A stretch of DNA of 64,000 nucleotides from Azoarcus sp. DN11 (lineage in GTDB: Bacteria; Pseudomonadota; Gammaproteobacteria; Burkholderiales; Rhodocyclaceae), in NCBI RefSeq assembly GCF_003628555.1, contig NZ_CP021731.1, forward strand, positions 682,001 through 746,000. The letters run 5' to 3'. Position numbers and translations under genes: made by a program. Positions 1 to 7,748 of this stretch are shown piece after piece; position 1 is the first letter of the stretch, and every line of letters starts with the position of its first letter. Below the pieces are notes generated by a model. That model saw nothing but the letters and a program-made list of their open reading frames with translations, was not told the origin of the DNA and did not search any database.

Positions 1-640
1 CCTGGGCGGCGTCGGGGGCCGGCCATTCGATTTCCAGGCAGTCGTGGACGGCCTGTCCGATCAGGCTGCCGCGCGCGAGGCCCAGCGCAGTGAGGGCGAC
101 GGCGTTCGCCGCTGCGATGCGGTCGCGCTCGTCGATGACGATGACGGGCTGCTCGATGGCCGCTGCCAGCCGCGGCCAGAGGGCGTCGACCGCGGGCGTC
201 TCGTCGAAAGCGGTGACGTAGGCCTCGGCGATCACGTCGGGGCTCAGGATCAGGGCGTGGATGCCCGGCCGGATGCGCGCGGCCGCCACGAAGCGCAGGT
301 CGCGGTGCCGGTCGCCGGGCAGCGACACCCGCAGGCTACCGCGCATCTCGCCCTGGATGAAGAGGCGCGCGCGCGCATCGAGGAAGTCGCGTTCCGAGGG
401 GAAGAGGTCGGCAAGGGGCTTTCCGGCGATCTGCCGGTAATCCCGCTCGAGCAGGCGGCAGGCCGCGCTGTTGACCTCGAGGACGACCTCGTCGCCGGTG
501 ATGATCAGGCCTTCGTCGAGCAGTTCGAACAGCGCGAGGTAGAGGCCCGTTTCCGCCCCTTCGGAGAAGTCGGGGACGAAGGGCTCTTCGGGGTTTTCGT
601 TGCCCTGCGGGCGGTGGGCTGCGTTCATGGGGGCGACCAT
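1..640 (-). CDS. PAS-domain signalling protein, N-terminal fragment
   Basis: Reading the minus strand from an ATG at 640 (or the in-frame ATG at 628) gives an open frame of about 210 codons that runs off the left edge, so the gene is partial. Two PAS-like segments are visible: one around residues 30-95 (LFELLDEGLIITGDEVVLEVN, then CRLLERDYRQIAGKPLADLF), and a second beginning with QPVIVIDERDRIAAAN near the edge. PAS domains bind ligands or cofactors and usually precede a GGDEF, EAL, kinase or DNA-binding output, which is not in the window. The 628 start has a GGAATGG segment just upstream; the 640 start has no clear ribosome site. The product is probably cytoplasmic: no signal peptide or membrane helix is visible in this fragment. 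Confidence 0.7.
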   Translation of the reverse strand, partial: MVAPMNAAHRPQGNENPEEPFVPDFSEGAETGLYLALFELLDEGLIITGDEVVLEVNSAACRLLERDYRQIAGKPLADLFPSERDFLDARARLFIQGEMRGSLRVSLPGDRHRDLRFVAAARIRPGIHALILSPDVIAEAYVTAFDETPAVDALWPRLAAAIEQPVIVIDERDRIAAANAVALTALGLARGSLIGQAVHDCLEIEWPAPDAAQ

Positions 641-741
641 TCCACGTATTCGGGCGATGTTTCGGCGTAGTTCAGAATACGCGAACGTGCCGTAACGATT
701 GCGCCGAATAGGCGGGGAGGGCGGCCCCAATTCCGCCCGAT

Positions 742-762
742 TGCCGCGCGCCGGGCGCGGCA
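742..762 (-). terminator. GC-rich hairpin after rhlE
   Basis: A perfect 8-bp inverted repeat (TGCCGCGC / GCGCGGCA, 5-nt loop) lies just beyond the rhlE stop codon on the minus strand. There is no run of T after it, so it may be an RNA 3'-end stabiliser rather than a strong intrinsic terminator. Confidence 0.4.
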
Positions 763-766
763 GCGG

Positions 767-2224
767 TTATTTGCGGCCCAGTCCGCCGAGCAGGACGGCG
801 ATGGGGCGTGCCGGGCGCCGCGGCGCGATGCTCCGCTTGTCGATCGCCGGTTCCGTCGCCTGCAGACTGGCGCCCGCCGCTGCTGCGATCGGCTGGGTCG
901 GTTCGTAGGGTTTGCTGAAGTCGAATCCGTCCGGCGCGATCATCGACTTGCGGCGGCGCGCGTCGTTGTTGCGGGCCGGTGCGGCGGCACGGCTGCCGTT
1001 CGCCGGTTCGCGCGACGGTTCGGCGTCCTTGGCAGCCGGGGCACGCCGGCCCCTGCGGGCACCGGATTCATGGAAGTCGGGTTCGGGATCGAAGCCCGGC
1101 ACGGCTTCCTGCGGAATCTGCAGCTTGATGAGCTTCTCGATCTCGACGAGGAGATGCTTCTCTTCAGCGCTCACCAGCGATACCGCGTGGCCATGGCGGC
1201 CCGCGCGACCGGTGCGGCCGATGCGGTGCACGTAGTCCTCGGCGGTATGCGGCAGTTCGAAATTGATGACCGAGGGCAGGTCGTCGATGTCCAGTCCGCG
1301 CGCGGCGACGTCGGTGGCGACGAGGACGCGCAGCTTGCCGGACTTGAACGCTTCCAGCGTCTCGGTGCGCTGTGCCTGGCCCTTGTCGCCGTGGATCGCG
1401 TCGGCGGCGATCTCGTGGCGTTCCAGGAAGTGGGCGAGACGGCCGCAGGCGAGCTTGGTCGCGACGAACACCAATGCCTGCGTGTCCGGTTCGTGCCGCA
1501 GCAGGTGCACGAGCAGGTTGCGCTTGAGGCCGGCGGAGACCGGATGCACGCGGTGCGTGATCGTCTCCGACACCGTGTTGCGGCGGGCGACTTCGATCAG
1601 CTGCGGTTCCTTGAGCATCTGGTCGGCGAGCTTCTTGATCTCGTCCGAGAAGGTCGCCGAGAACAGCAGGCTCTGGCGCGACGCCGGCAGCAGGTCGAGG
1701 ATGCGGCGGATGTCGGGGATGAAGCCCATGTCCAGCATGCGGTCGGCTTCGTCCAGCACGAGCATCTCGACCTGGTTCAGCGCGATCGTCCGCTGCTGCA
1801 CGTGGTCGAGCAGGCGCCCGGGCGTCGCGACGACGATCTCGATGCCGTTGCGCAGTTCCTGGATCTGCGGCTTCATGTCGACGCCGCCGTAGATGCAGGT
1901 GCTGCGCAGCGGGATGTGCTTGCTGTAGGTCTTCACCGACTCGAACACCTGCATCGCCAGCTCGCGCGTCGGCGCGAGGATCAGCGCGCGCACCGGATGG
2001 CGGGCGGGGCTGGTCGAAGTGCTCGCGTGGCGGGAAAGCCGCTGCAGCAGCGGCAGCGTGAAGCCGGCCGTCTTGCCGGTGCCGGTCTGCGCGCCGCCCA
2101 TCACGTCGCGGCCGGCCAACACGACAGGAATGGCCTGCTGCTGGATCGGGGTGGGGGCGGTGTAACCGGTGTCGGCTACAGCGCGTAGCAGCTCGGGGAT
2201 CAGCCCGAGGTCGGCGAAGCTCAT
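767..2224 (-). CDS. rhlE: ATP-dependent RNA helicase RhlE (DEAD-box)
   Basis: The 485-residue product has the full DEAD-box set in order: Q motif (PTPIQQ), Walker A GGAQTGTGKT near residue 43, PTRELA, VATPGRLLD, DEAD, SAT, and in the second RecA domain the ATDVAARGLD and HRIGRTGRAG motifs. Such helicases unwind short RNA duplexes using ATP; RhlE is linked to ribosome maturation and RNA decay. After about residue 370 the protein has a basic, low-complexity tail (GARRGRRAPAA and similar) typical of the RhlE subgroup, probably for RNA binding. It lies downstream of rlmM on the same strand with a 204-bp gap that holds a TATAAT-like element, suggesting its own promoter. The two neighbouring RNA-related genes fit a ribosome-biogenesis context. 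Confidence 0.93.
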   Translation of the reverse strand: MSFADLGLIPELLRAVADTGYTAPTPIQQQAIPVVLAGRDVMGGAQTGTGKTAGFTLPLLQRLSRHASTSTSPARHPVRALILAPTRELAMQVFESVKTYSKHIPLRSTCIYGGVDMKPQIQELRNGIEIVVATPGRLLDHVQQRTIALNQVEMLVLDEADRMLDMGFIPDIRRILDLLPASRQSLLFSATFSDEIKKLADQMLKEPQLIEVARRNTVSETITHRVHPVSAGLKRNLLVHLLRHEPDTQALVFVATKLACGRLAHFLERHEIAADAIHGDKGQAQRTETLEAFKSGKLRVLVATDVAARGLDIDDLPSVINFELPHTAEDYVHRIGRTGRAGRHGHAVSLVSAEEKHLLVEIEKLIKLQIPQEAVPGFDPEPDFHESGARRGRRAPAAKDAEPSREPANGSRAAAPARNNDARRRKSMIAPDGFDFSKPYEPTQPIAAAAGASLQATEPAIDKRSIAPRRPARPIAVLLGGLGRK

Positions 2225-2359
2225 AGGCGCCTATCTTCCATGGAGGCCTGTCGCGTCGGGCGCGACGCCAGGAAAGGCGACTGGGGGAACGGAAACCGGA
2301 ACGTTCGGGTTCCGGCAGGGGCTCACGCCAACCGGCAGGCCGGGTGCTGTAAAAACATT

Positions 2360-2365
2360 ATTATA
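2360..2365 (-). promoter_or_regulatory. Candidate -10 element for rhlE
   Basis: Read on the minus strand this is TATAAT, about 135 nt upstream of the rhlE start, in an AT-rich patch of an otherwise GC-rich gap. No good -35 box was found at the usual distance, so this is tentative. Confidence 0.35.
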
Positions 2366-2428
2366 CATGCACGATCCGGCCGTTTTGTTGCATTGCAGTG
2401 GCAAAATCGATGGGCGCAGCCGCTTCGA

Positions 2429-3538
2429 TCAGCTGGCACCCGGATTCTGCAGGGCGAGATAGCAGGTGATCTCCTCGCGGTCGTGGTACAGGTGCTTCAT
2501 GCGCAGTTCGAACGGCCCCGAGTGGGCGAGCCGCTTGGTGATGATCGCGCGGCATTGCTCGACCGCGTCGAGGCGCTTCTTCATCGGCAGCTTGAGGTTG
2601 AAGATCGCCCGGCGGCAGCGGCCCATGGCGAGCCAGTCGGCGACGAGGGCCGAGACGCGCGTCGGTTGCTCCACCATGTCGCACACCAGCCATTCGACCG
2701 GGCGCGGCGGCCGCCACGTGAAGCCGTCCGCGCGCACGTGCTCGACCATTTCGGTCGCCATCACCGACGGCGCCATCGGGCCGTTGTCGACCGCGGTGAC
2801 GCGCAGGCCCCGGTGGGCAAGCTGCCAGGTCCACCCGCCGGGCGCGGCGCCGAGATCGACCGCGCGCAGGCCCGCGCGCAGGCTCGCGTTGCGCTCGTCC
2901 TCGGTGAGCAGCGTGAAGAACGCCTCGGCGAGCTTCAGCGTCGAGCGGCTCCCGGCTTCGCGCAGCATGCGAAGCCGCGGAATGCCCATCGGCCACAGTG
3001 CCGCATGTCCCGGCAGGGCCGCGCACAGCCAGGCCGTGTTCGCATCGACGAACAGGACGTGCAGCGCGGGCAACCCCTTCGCGCGTTCGCGGAAGGTGTT
3101 CGCCTTGTCGAGCTCGCGCTGCAGCGGCGCGGTGAAGCGCTTGCAGAAACCGGACTGCTGCTTGGCTTCGTCGGTGTCGGGGGTTTCCAGCAGCAGGTCG
3201 GCGAAACGTTGGCCGCTCGCACGGACCGCCGCCACGATGGGTGTCGCGCGGTCGCGCTCGGGCAGATCGTCGACGCGCGCGAACCACGGCAGGAGTTGGC
3301 GCGCGAAGATCAGGCTGCGCCAGTCGCAGCGCTCCGCCAGCTCGGCGAAGGGGACCGGTTCGGGCGTCTCGAAGACGACGAAGGCCTTGCCCGGCTGGGC
3401 ACGGACGAATCCCATCAGGCCGAGCCCGGCGGCGAATTCGTCGAGTTCGGCGGCGGTTTCCTTTTCGAAGCCGGCGCGGCAGAGGGCGAGCAGGCCATTC
3501 GCGGCAAAGCCGGGACGCTGCGGCGGAGGGAGGGACAT
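2429..3538 (-). CDS. rlmM: 23S rRNA (cytidine-2498-2'-O)-methyltransferase RlmM
   Basis: This 369-residue protein is a Rossmann-fold RNA 2'-O-methyltransferase that modifies C2498 of 23S rRNA with S-adenosylmethionine. The N-terminal part (LLALCRAGFEKETAAEL) matches the family's THUMP-like region. The SAM site is LGAAPGGWTWQLAHRG around residue 210, and the catalytic Lys is likely in the FNLKLPMKKR segment. I chose the ATG at 3538 because family members begin only a few residues before the C-R-x-GFEKE motif; longer in-frame starts add a low-complexity stretch. Its length is close to the Escherichia coli protein. Confidence 0.92.
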   Translation of the reverse strand: MSLPPPQRPGFAANGLLALCRAGFEKETAAELDEFAAGLGLMGFVRAQPGKAFVVFETPEPVPFAELAERCDWRSLIFARQLLPWFARVDDLPERDRATPIVAAVRASGQRFADLLLETPDTDEAKQQSGFCKRFTAPLQRELDKANTFRERAKGLPALHVLFVDANTAWLCAALPGHAALWPMGIPRLRMLREAGSRSTLKLAEAFFTLLTEDERNASLRAGLRAVDLGAAPGGWTWQLAHRGLRVTAVDNGPMAPSVMATEMVEHVRADGFTWRPPRPVEWLVCDMVEQPTRVSALVADWLAMGRCRRAIFNLKLPMKKRLDAVEQCRAIITKRLAHSGPFELRMKHLYHDREEITCYLALQNPGAS

Positions 3539-3635
3539 GGGAAGGCTCGCTGCGGCGAAGGCCGCGCTGTGTGCAGTGACTGGAACGCCGCGGATGATAA
3601 GCCGCAGCACCGACGCCGCAAAGCGTCGGCGCGGA

Positions 3636-4025
3636 TCATCGGGATGCGCGCTTCGCCGTGCGTTCGTCCTGCGGCGCGGCGGCCATGACGGGATCGGGCG
3701 TTTTCGGTGCGCTCGCGGCTGCCGGGAGCGGTGCCTGCGGATGGGCAAGCACCGAGGGCACGCTCTGCAGGTTGTTTTGCATCATGTAGTCGTTCATCTC
3801 GCGCCAGCCCGCGAATATCGCCGCTTTCTGTGCCTTCGCATTGAGCGCGTAGCAATCTTCGATCGACCGTCCGGCATGCCGGCAGGCGCCGCCGATCGCC
3901 TTTCCCTCGGCCTCGGCAAGCGCCGCCGTCTTCTGCGGGTTGGGCAGATCGAGCGCATTGCTCAGCGGTTCGCAGCCGTTCAGGCCGAGGAGCAGGAAGA
4001 GGGGAATCAGGCGTTGCGCGAACAT
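3636..4025 (-). CDS. Small predicted lipoprotein
   Basis: The 129-residue product starts with a short signal peptide ending in LLLGLNGC, a lipobox that would be cleaved before Cys18. The +2 residue is Glu, so outer-membrane sorting is expected. The mature part has two more Cys (ACRHAGRSIEDC) that could form a disulfide, a helical stretch (AIFAGWREMNDYMMQNNL) and a Pro/Ala-rich C-terminal tail. I do not recognise the family and assign no function. It lies upstream of rlmM on the same strand, with about 100 bp between them containing a CCGACGC/GCGTCGG hairpin. The gene may be transcribed together with rlmM. Confidence 0.65.
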   Translation of the reverse strand: MFAQRLIPLFLLLGLNGCEPLSNALDLPNPQKTAALAEAEGKAIGGACRHAGRSIEDCYALNAKAQKAAIFAGWREMNDYMMQNNLQSVPSVLAHPQAPLPAAASAPKTPDPVMAAAPQDERTAKRASR

Positions 4026-4131
4026 GGCGAAAGCTACCTTTTACGGGGGCTGAAGGCTTTAACGTCAATATGGGAAAAATCTTGACGCAATGTCGGGGGC
4101 GCAGGCGACAGCGGCGTGCGGCGAAGCGCCT

Positions 4132-4137
4132 TATAAT
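4132..4137 (+). promoter_or_regulatory. Candidate -10 element for ugpB-like gene
   Basis: TATAAT in an AT-rich patch 40 bp upstream of the ugpB-like start codon, within the divergent gap to the lipoprotein gene. No convincing -35 box is seen at 16-18 bp. Confidence 0.4.
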
Positions 4138-4176
4138 AAAAAATCTTGGCATTTTACGGTCGTGAAGGAAGCAGGA

Positions 4177-5499
4177 ATGAAGCCTTTGGCTCGAATGTTG
4201 CGCAATGGTGTCGTGGCGGGGGTCGCTGCGGTGGTGTGTATTGGCGTGCCGGTCGCTGCGCATGCCGCGAAGCCGAAAGCGGCACCGAAGGTCGCAGCCG
4301 TGCCGGCGGGGCCGAGGGAAATCCGGCTCGTGCACCAGCTCAGTCCCGAGCGCGAGGAAGTGCTGCAAAAGCTCGTCGCCCGCTTCAACGAGGGCAACAA
4401 GGACTATCGCCTCGTCGTCCAGTCCGGCGCGTGGAGCGACACCGATGCGCCGCACATGGCGATCCTGCAGGGCAGTGCCGAGGACGATTTCCTCGCGGCG
4501 GGCAAACCGCGCTACAAGGCCCTGTCCAGTGTGATGCGCGAAGCCGGCGTGCCGCTGCAGGCGCTCAAGCCGCCCGCGATGATGGATCGTGCGCTGACGG
4601 ACGCCAAGGGCCAGCTCCTGGCGCTCCCGATCGGGCTGTCGACCCCGGTCATGTACATCAACCGCAAGGAATTCCAGCGCGCCGGGCTCAATCCGGACGC
4701 GCCGCCCAAGACCTGGCTCGACCTGCAGCAGGCGCTGGGTCAGCTCTTCGACGCCGGCTCCAAGTGCCCGTACACGGTGTCCCAGCCGGGCCGCGTGATG
4801 ATCGAGAACACCAGCGCCTGGCACAACGAGCCGGTCGCCGCACGGCAGGGCAAGGGTGAGCGTCCCGCCTTCAACGGCATGCTGCAGGTCAAGCACGTCG
4901 CGATGATGGCGAGCTGGTATCGTGCGCGCTACCTCCGCACCTTCGATGCCGAGTCCGAGGCCGAGCAGCATTTCGAGTCGGGCGAATGCGCGGTCATCGC
5001 GGCGCCCTCGTCGAGCTGGACCGAGTTCCGCCGCAAGGCCGGCTTCGACATCGGCGTCGCGCCGCTGCCGTACCACGACGACTTCCCCGGCGCGCCGCAG
5101 AACACGCTCGCCGACGGGGCAGCCATGTGGGTCGCCGCGGGCAAGAACGCGGCCGAGTACAAGGGGGTCGCGCGCTTCGTCGCCTTCTGGCTGCAGCCCG
5201 AGAATCAGGTTGCATGGCAGCGCGAGTCGGGCTACCTCCCGCTCAACCGTGCCGGTGTGTTTGCGGCGCAGAGCGACGTGCTCGGCGCCGATCTGGAGAA
5301 CGTCAAGGTCGCCGTCGCGCAGCTCAGCCACAAGCCTGCGACCGCGGAGTCGAGCGCTTCGGGCTTCATCGCCCGGGCGCGCGTGCTCGGCATCCTCGAC
5401 GAGGAGCTGAGCGCGGTGTGGGCCGATCGCAAGCCCGCCAAGGAAGCCCTGGACACGGCAGTGACCCGCGTCCAGGCGATGTTCCCGCTGCCTCGCTGA
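4177..5499 (+). CDS. ugpB: ABC transporter periplasmic binding protein, UgpB-like
   Basis: This 440-residue protein has a Sec signal peptide (cut after about AAHAA) and the fold of family-1 extracellular solute-binding proteins. Conserved stretches include LVARFNEGNKDYRLVV, LALPIGLSTPVMYINRKEF and the NQVAWQRESGYLPLN segment near the C-terminus. Length and sequence features match UgpB, which binds sn-glycerol-3-phosphate or glycerophosphocholine. The following gene is a glycerophosphodiester phosphodiesterase only 4 bp away, supporting that substrate class. The permease (ugpA, ugpE) and ATPase (ugpC) genes are not adjacent, so the protein must pair with components encoded elsewhere. The chosen ATG has a GGAAGCAGGA ribosome site; an upstream in-frame ATG at 4090 would put 29 non-signal residues in front. 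Confidence 0.85.
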   Translation: MKPLARMLRNGVVAGVAAVVCIGVPVAAHAAKPKAAPKVAAVPAGPREIRLVHQLSPEREEVLQKLVARFNEGNKDYRLVVQSGAWSDTDAPHMAILQGSAEDDFLAAGKPRYKALSSVMREAGVPLQALKPPAMMDRALTDAKGQLLALPIGLSTPVMYINRKEFQRAGLNPDAPPKTWLDLQQALGQLFDAGSKCPYTVSQPGRVMIENTSAWHNEPVAARQGKGERPAFNGMLQVKHVAMMASWYRARYLRTFDAESEAEQHFESGECAVIAAPSSSWTEFRRKAGFDIGVAPLPYHDDFPGAPQNTLADGAAMWVAAGKNAAEYKGVARFVAFWLQPENQVAWQRESGYLPLNRAGVFAAQSDVLGADLENVKVAVAQLSHKPATAESSASGFIARARVLGILDEELSAVWADRKPAKEALDTAVTRVQAMFPLPR

Positions 5500-5503
5500 G
5501 CGC

Positions 5504-6253
5504 ATGACGCACCGCCCGGAGTTCCCACTCCCCGCGGTGCTCGCACACCGCTGCGGCGGCAGGCTCGCGCCGGAGAACACCCTGGCCGGCCTTGCCGCGA
5601 CCGCAGAAACCGGCTGCGGGGGCGTCGAGTTCGACGTGATGCTCAGCGGCAGCGGTTCCCCCGTACTGATCCACGACGAAACGCTGGAGCGCACGACCGA
5701 CGGTCGCGGGCCCGTCGCCCACACGTCGGACGATGTCCTGTTCGCGCTCGATGCCGGCACCTGGTTCGATGCGCGCTTTGCCGGCGAACCCGTTCCGTGC
5801 CTCGATCTCGCAGCCGCGCGTTGCCAGGCGCTCGGGCTGGCGGTCAATCTGGAGATCAAGCCGTCGCACGGGACCGACACCGAGACGGCCGAGCGCGTCG
5901 TGCGGCGGGCGCGAACGCTGTGGGCGGCCGAACCCGGCGCCGTCCTCCTGTCCTCGTTCTCCGAGCGGGGGCTCGAAGTCGCCGCATCCGTGGCGCCCGC
6001 CTTGCGCCGGGGCCTGCTCGTCGGCGCCGTGCCGGCGGACTGGCTGGCGCGCTGCCGCAGGCTCCGCGCTGCGGCGCTGCATGTCGATCACCGCCACCTC
6101 GATGCGGACCGCATTGCCGCGGTGCGCGAAGCCGGCCTGTGGGTCGTCACCTACACGGTCAACGATCCCGAGCGGGCCGCACGGCTGTTCGAATGGGGCG
6201 TCGACTGCGTGATCACCGATCGACCGGACGTCGTCCGCCCGCCGGTTCCGTGA
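5504..6253 (+). CDS. ugpQ: Glycerophosphodiester phosphodiesterase UgpQ
   Basis: The 249-residue product is a GDPD TIM-barrel enzyme that splits glycerophosphodiesters to glycerol-3-phosphate and an alcohol. The family signature is clear: AHRCGG at residues 14-19, the ENTLAG motif, the metal-binding EFDVMLS and HDETLERTTDG segments, LEIKPS, and the C-terminal TYTVNDPERAARLFEWGVD and TDRPD. There is no signal peptide, as expected for cytoplasmic UgpQ acting on imported diesters. It starts 4 bp after the ugpB-like stop, so the two form one transcription unit. Confidence 0.93.
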   Translation: MTHRPEFPLPAVLAHRCGGRLAPENTLAGLAATAETGCGGVEFDVMLSGSGSPVLIHDETLERTTDGRGPVAHTSDDVLFALDAGTWFDARFAGEPVPCLDLAAARCQALGLAVNLEIKPSHGTDTETAERVVRRARTLWAAEPGAVLLSSFSERGLEVAASVAPALRRGLLVGAVPADWLARCRRLRAAALHVDHRHLDADRIAAVREAGLWVVTYTVNDPERAARLFEWGVDCVITDRPDVVRPPVP

Positions 6254-6341
6254 GCGGGCCATTCCGGTTCGCGTGCGTTTCTTGACGGCACGCCGCCGGC
6301 CCCCCTACCATCTTCCTTTTGTTCCAGCCAGGCGCTTCATC

Positions 6342-7310
6342 TTGTCAACCAAGCAGCTCTATGCGCCGATCGCCGCCGACATGCAGGCGGTCGATGCCGT
6401 CATCCGCCAGCGTCTGCATTCCGACGTCGTCCTCATCCGCCAGGTCGCGGAGTACATCATCCACAGCGGCGGCAAGCGCATCCGTCCGGCGCTGGTGCTG
6501 TTCGCTGCTGGTGCGATGGGGTACGAAGGGACGAACCACCATCAGCTCGCCGCGGTGGTCGAGTTCATCCACACGGCGACCCTGCTGCACGACGACGTCG
6601 TGGACGAGTCCGAGCTGCGCCGCGGCAACAAGACCGCGAACGAGATGTTCGGCAACGCCGCGTCGGTGCTGGTCGGCGACTTCCTGTACACGCGCGCCTT
6701 CCAGATGATGGTCGGCGTCGACAACATGCGCGTCATGCAGGTGCTGGCCGACGCGACCAACATCATCGCGGAAGGCGAGGTGCTGCAGCTTCTCAACTGC
6801 CACAACGCCGACGTCGAGATCGACGACTACCTGCGCGTGATCCGCTACAAGACGGCCAAGCTGTTCGAGGCCTCGACGCGCCTCGGCGCGATCCTGGGCG
6901 GCGCAGACGAACGGACCGAGCACAGCATCGCGGCCTTCGGCATGCACCTCGGTACCGCGTTCCAGCTGATCGACGACGTGCTCGACTATTCGTCGGACGA
7001 GGCGGCGACGGGCAAGCATCTCGGCGACGACCTCGCGGAAGGCAAGCCGACGCTTCCGCTCATCCACACGATGAAGCACGGCACGGCGGAGCAGGCCGAC
7101 CTCGTGCGCCGCGCCATAGAGACGGGCGGGCGCGACGACTTCGCAGCGATCCTCGTGGCGATCCGCGAGTGCGGTGCGCTGGACGAGACCCGTCGCTACG
7201 CGCGCGCGGAGGCAAAGCTCGCGGCGGATGCGCTCGACGTATTGCCCCCTTCCATTTTCAAGGATGCTCTGCTACAATTATCGGACTTTGCAGTTGGTAG
7301 AGATCACTGA
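6342..7310 (+). CDS. ispB: Octaprenyl diphosphate synthase
   Basis: This 322-residue trans-polyprenyl synthase makes the ubiquinone side chain from IPP and farnesyl diphosphate. Both Asp-rich motifs are present: DDVVD (first, near residue 85) and DDVLD (second, near 212). GGKRIRP, GNAASVLVGDFLYTRAFQMM and GDDLAEGKPTLPL also match. I prefer the TTG at 6342 because the protein then aligns end to end with E. coli IspB; an in-frame ATG at 6273 would add 23 residues unlike the family. The gene ends just before tRNA-Pro, a common arrangement in this group. Confidence 0.92.
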   Translation: MSTKQLYAPIAADMQAVDAVIRQRLHSDVVLIRQVAEYIIHSGGKRIRPALVLFAAGAMGYEGTNHHQLAAVVEFIHTATLLHDDVVDESELRRGNKTANEMFGNAASVLVGDFLYTRAFQMMVGVDNMRVMQVLADATNIIAEGEVLQLLNCHNADVEIDDYLRVIRYKTAKLFEASTRLGAILGGADERTEHSIAAFGMHLGTAFQLIDDVLDYSSDEAATGKHLGDDLAEGKPTLPLIHTMKHGTAEQADLVRRAIETGGRDDFAAILVAIRECGALDETRRYARAEAKLAADALDVLPPSIFKDALLQLSDFAVGRDH

Positions 7311-7324
7311 CCTCTGCAAAGCGT

Positions 7325-7401
7325 CGGGGAATAGCTCAGCCTGGTAGAGCACTGCGTTCGGGACGCAGGGGCCGGAGGTTCGAATCCTCTTTCCCCGACC
7401 A
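7325..7401 (+). tRNA. tRNA-Pro (anticodon CGG)
   Basis: The 77-nt cloverleaf can be folded by eye. The acceptor stem is CGGGGAA with TTCCCCG, followed by discriminator A and an encoded CCA at 7399-7401. The D-arm has AGCTCAGCCTGGTAGAGC. The anticodon stem CTGCG/CGCAG encloses loop TTCGGGA with anticodon CGG at 7359-7361. The T-arm loop is TTCGAAT. It decodes proline CCG, a favoured codon in GC-rich genomes. Confidence 0.97.
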
Positions 7402-7748
7402 AGAATTCGTTGGCAGATCAAGAAGTTAAGATCTGCGTTGCGGCCAAATGGAGCATAATCCGCGAGGGTTTGCTCCATTTTTGCGTCAAGATCCGGAGCG
7501 TCGGCCGATCCCGCGAAAATTTCTCGCGGCATATCCCTCGCGCGCCTATACCGTACTCCCTACCATCGGAGTACACAGCGTGCCGTCGCGCGATATCTCA
7601 AGCAGCATTCAGAATCGCTCTCCGTATGTCGTCACCGTTCGCAGTGACGCCAGTCTGAGTTCGCCATGTGCGAGCGCATGGGCATCGAGTCGCCAGCGAG
7701 TCCCCCTCAATACGTCCCGTCGCGCATGGCCGGGTTCGACTCTCGTGC
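7402..7748. other. Non-coding gap between tRNA-Pro and DUF1631 gene
   Basis: No credible gene is seen here. The gap holds an inverted repeat CAGATC/GATCTG (7412-7433), the tRNA terminator, a CCGCGA/TCGCGG hairpin (7511-7529), and otherwise unremarkable sequence. No integrase, direct repeat of the tRNA end or other sign of an island was found. Confidence 0.6.
7446..7482 (+). terminator. Intrinsic terminator after tRNA-Pro
   Basis: A 10-bp hairpin (AAATGGAGCA / TGCTCCATTT) is followed directly by TT and a T-rich end. It lies 45 bp after the tRNA and is in the right orientation to stop tRNA transcription. Confidence 0.75.
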
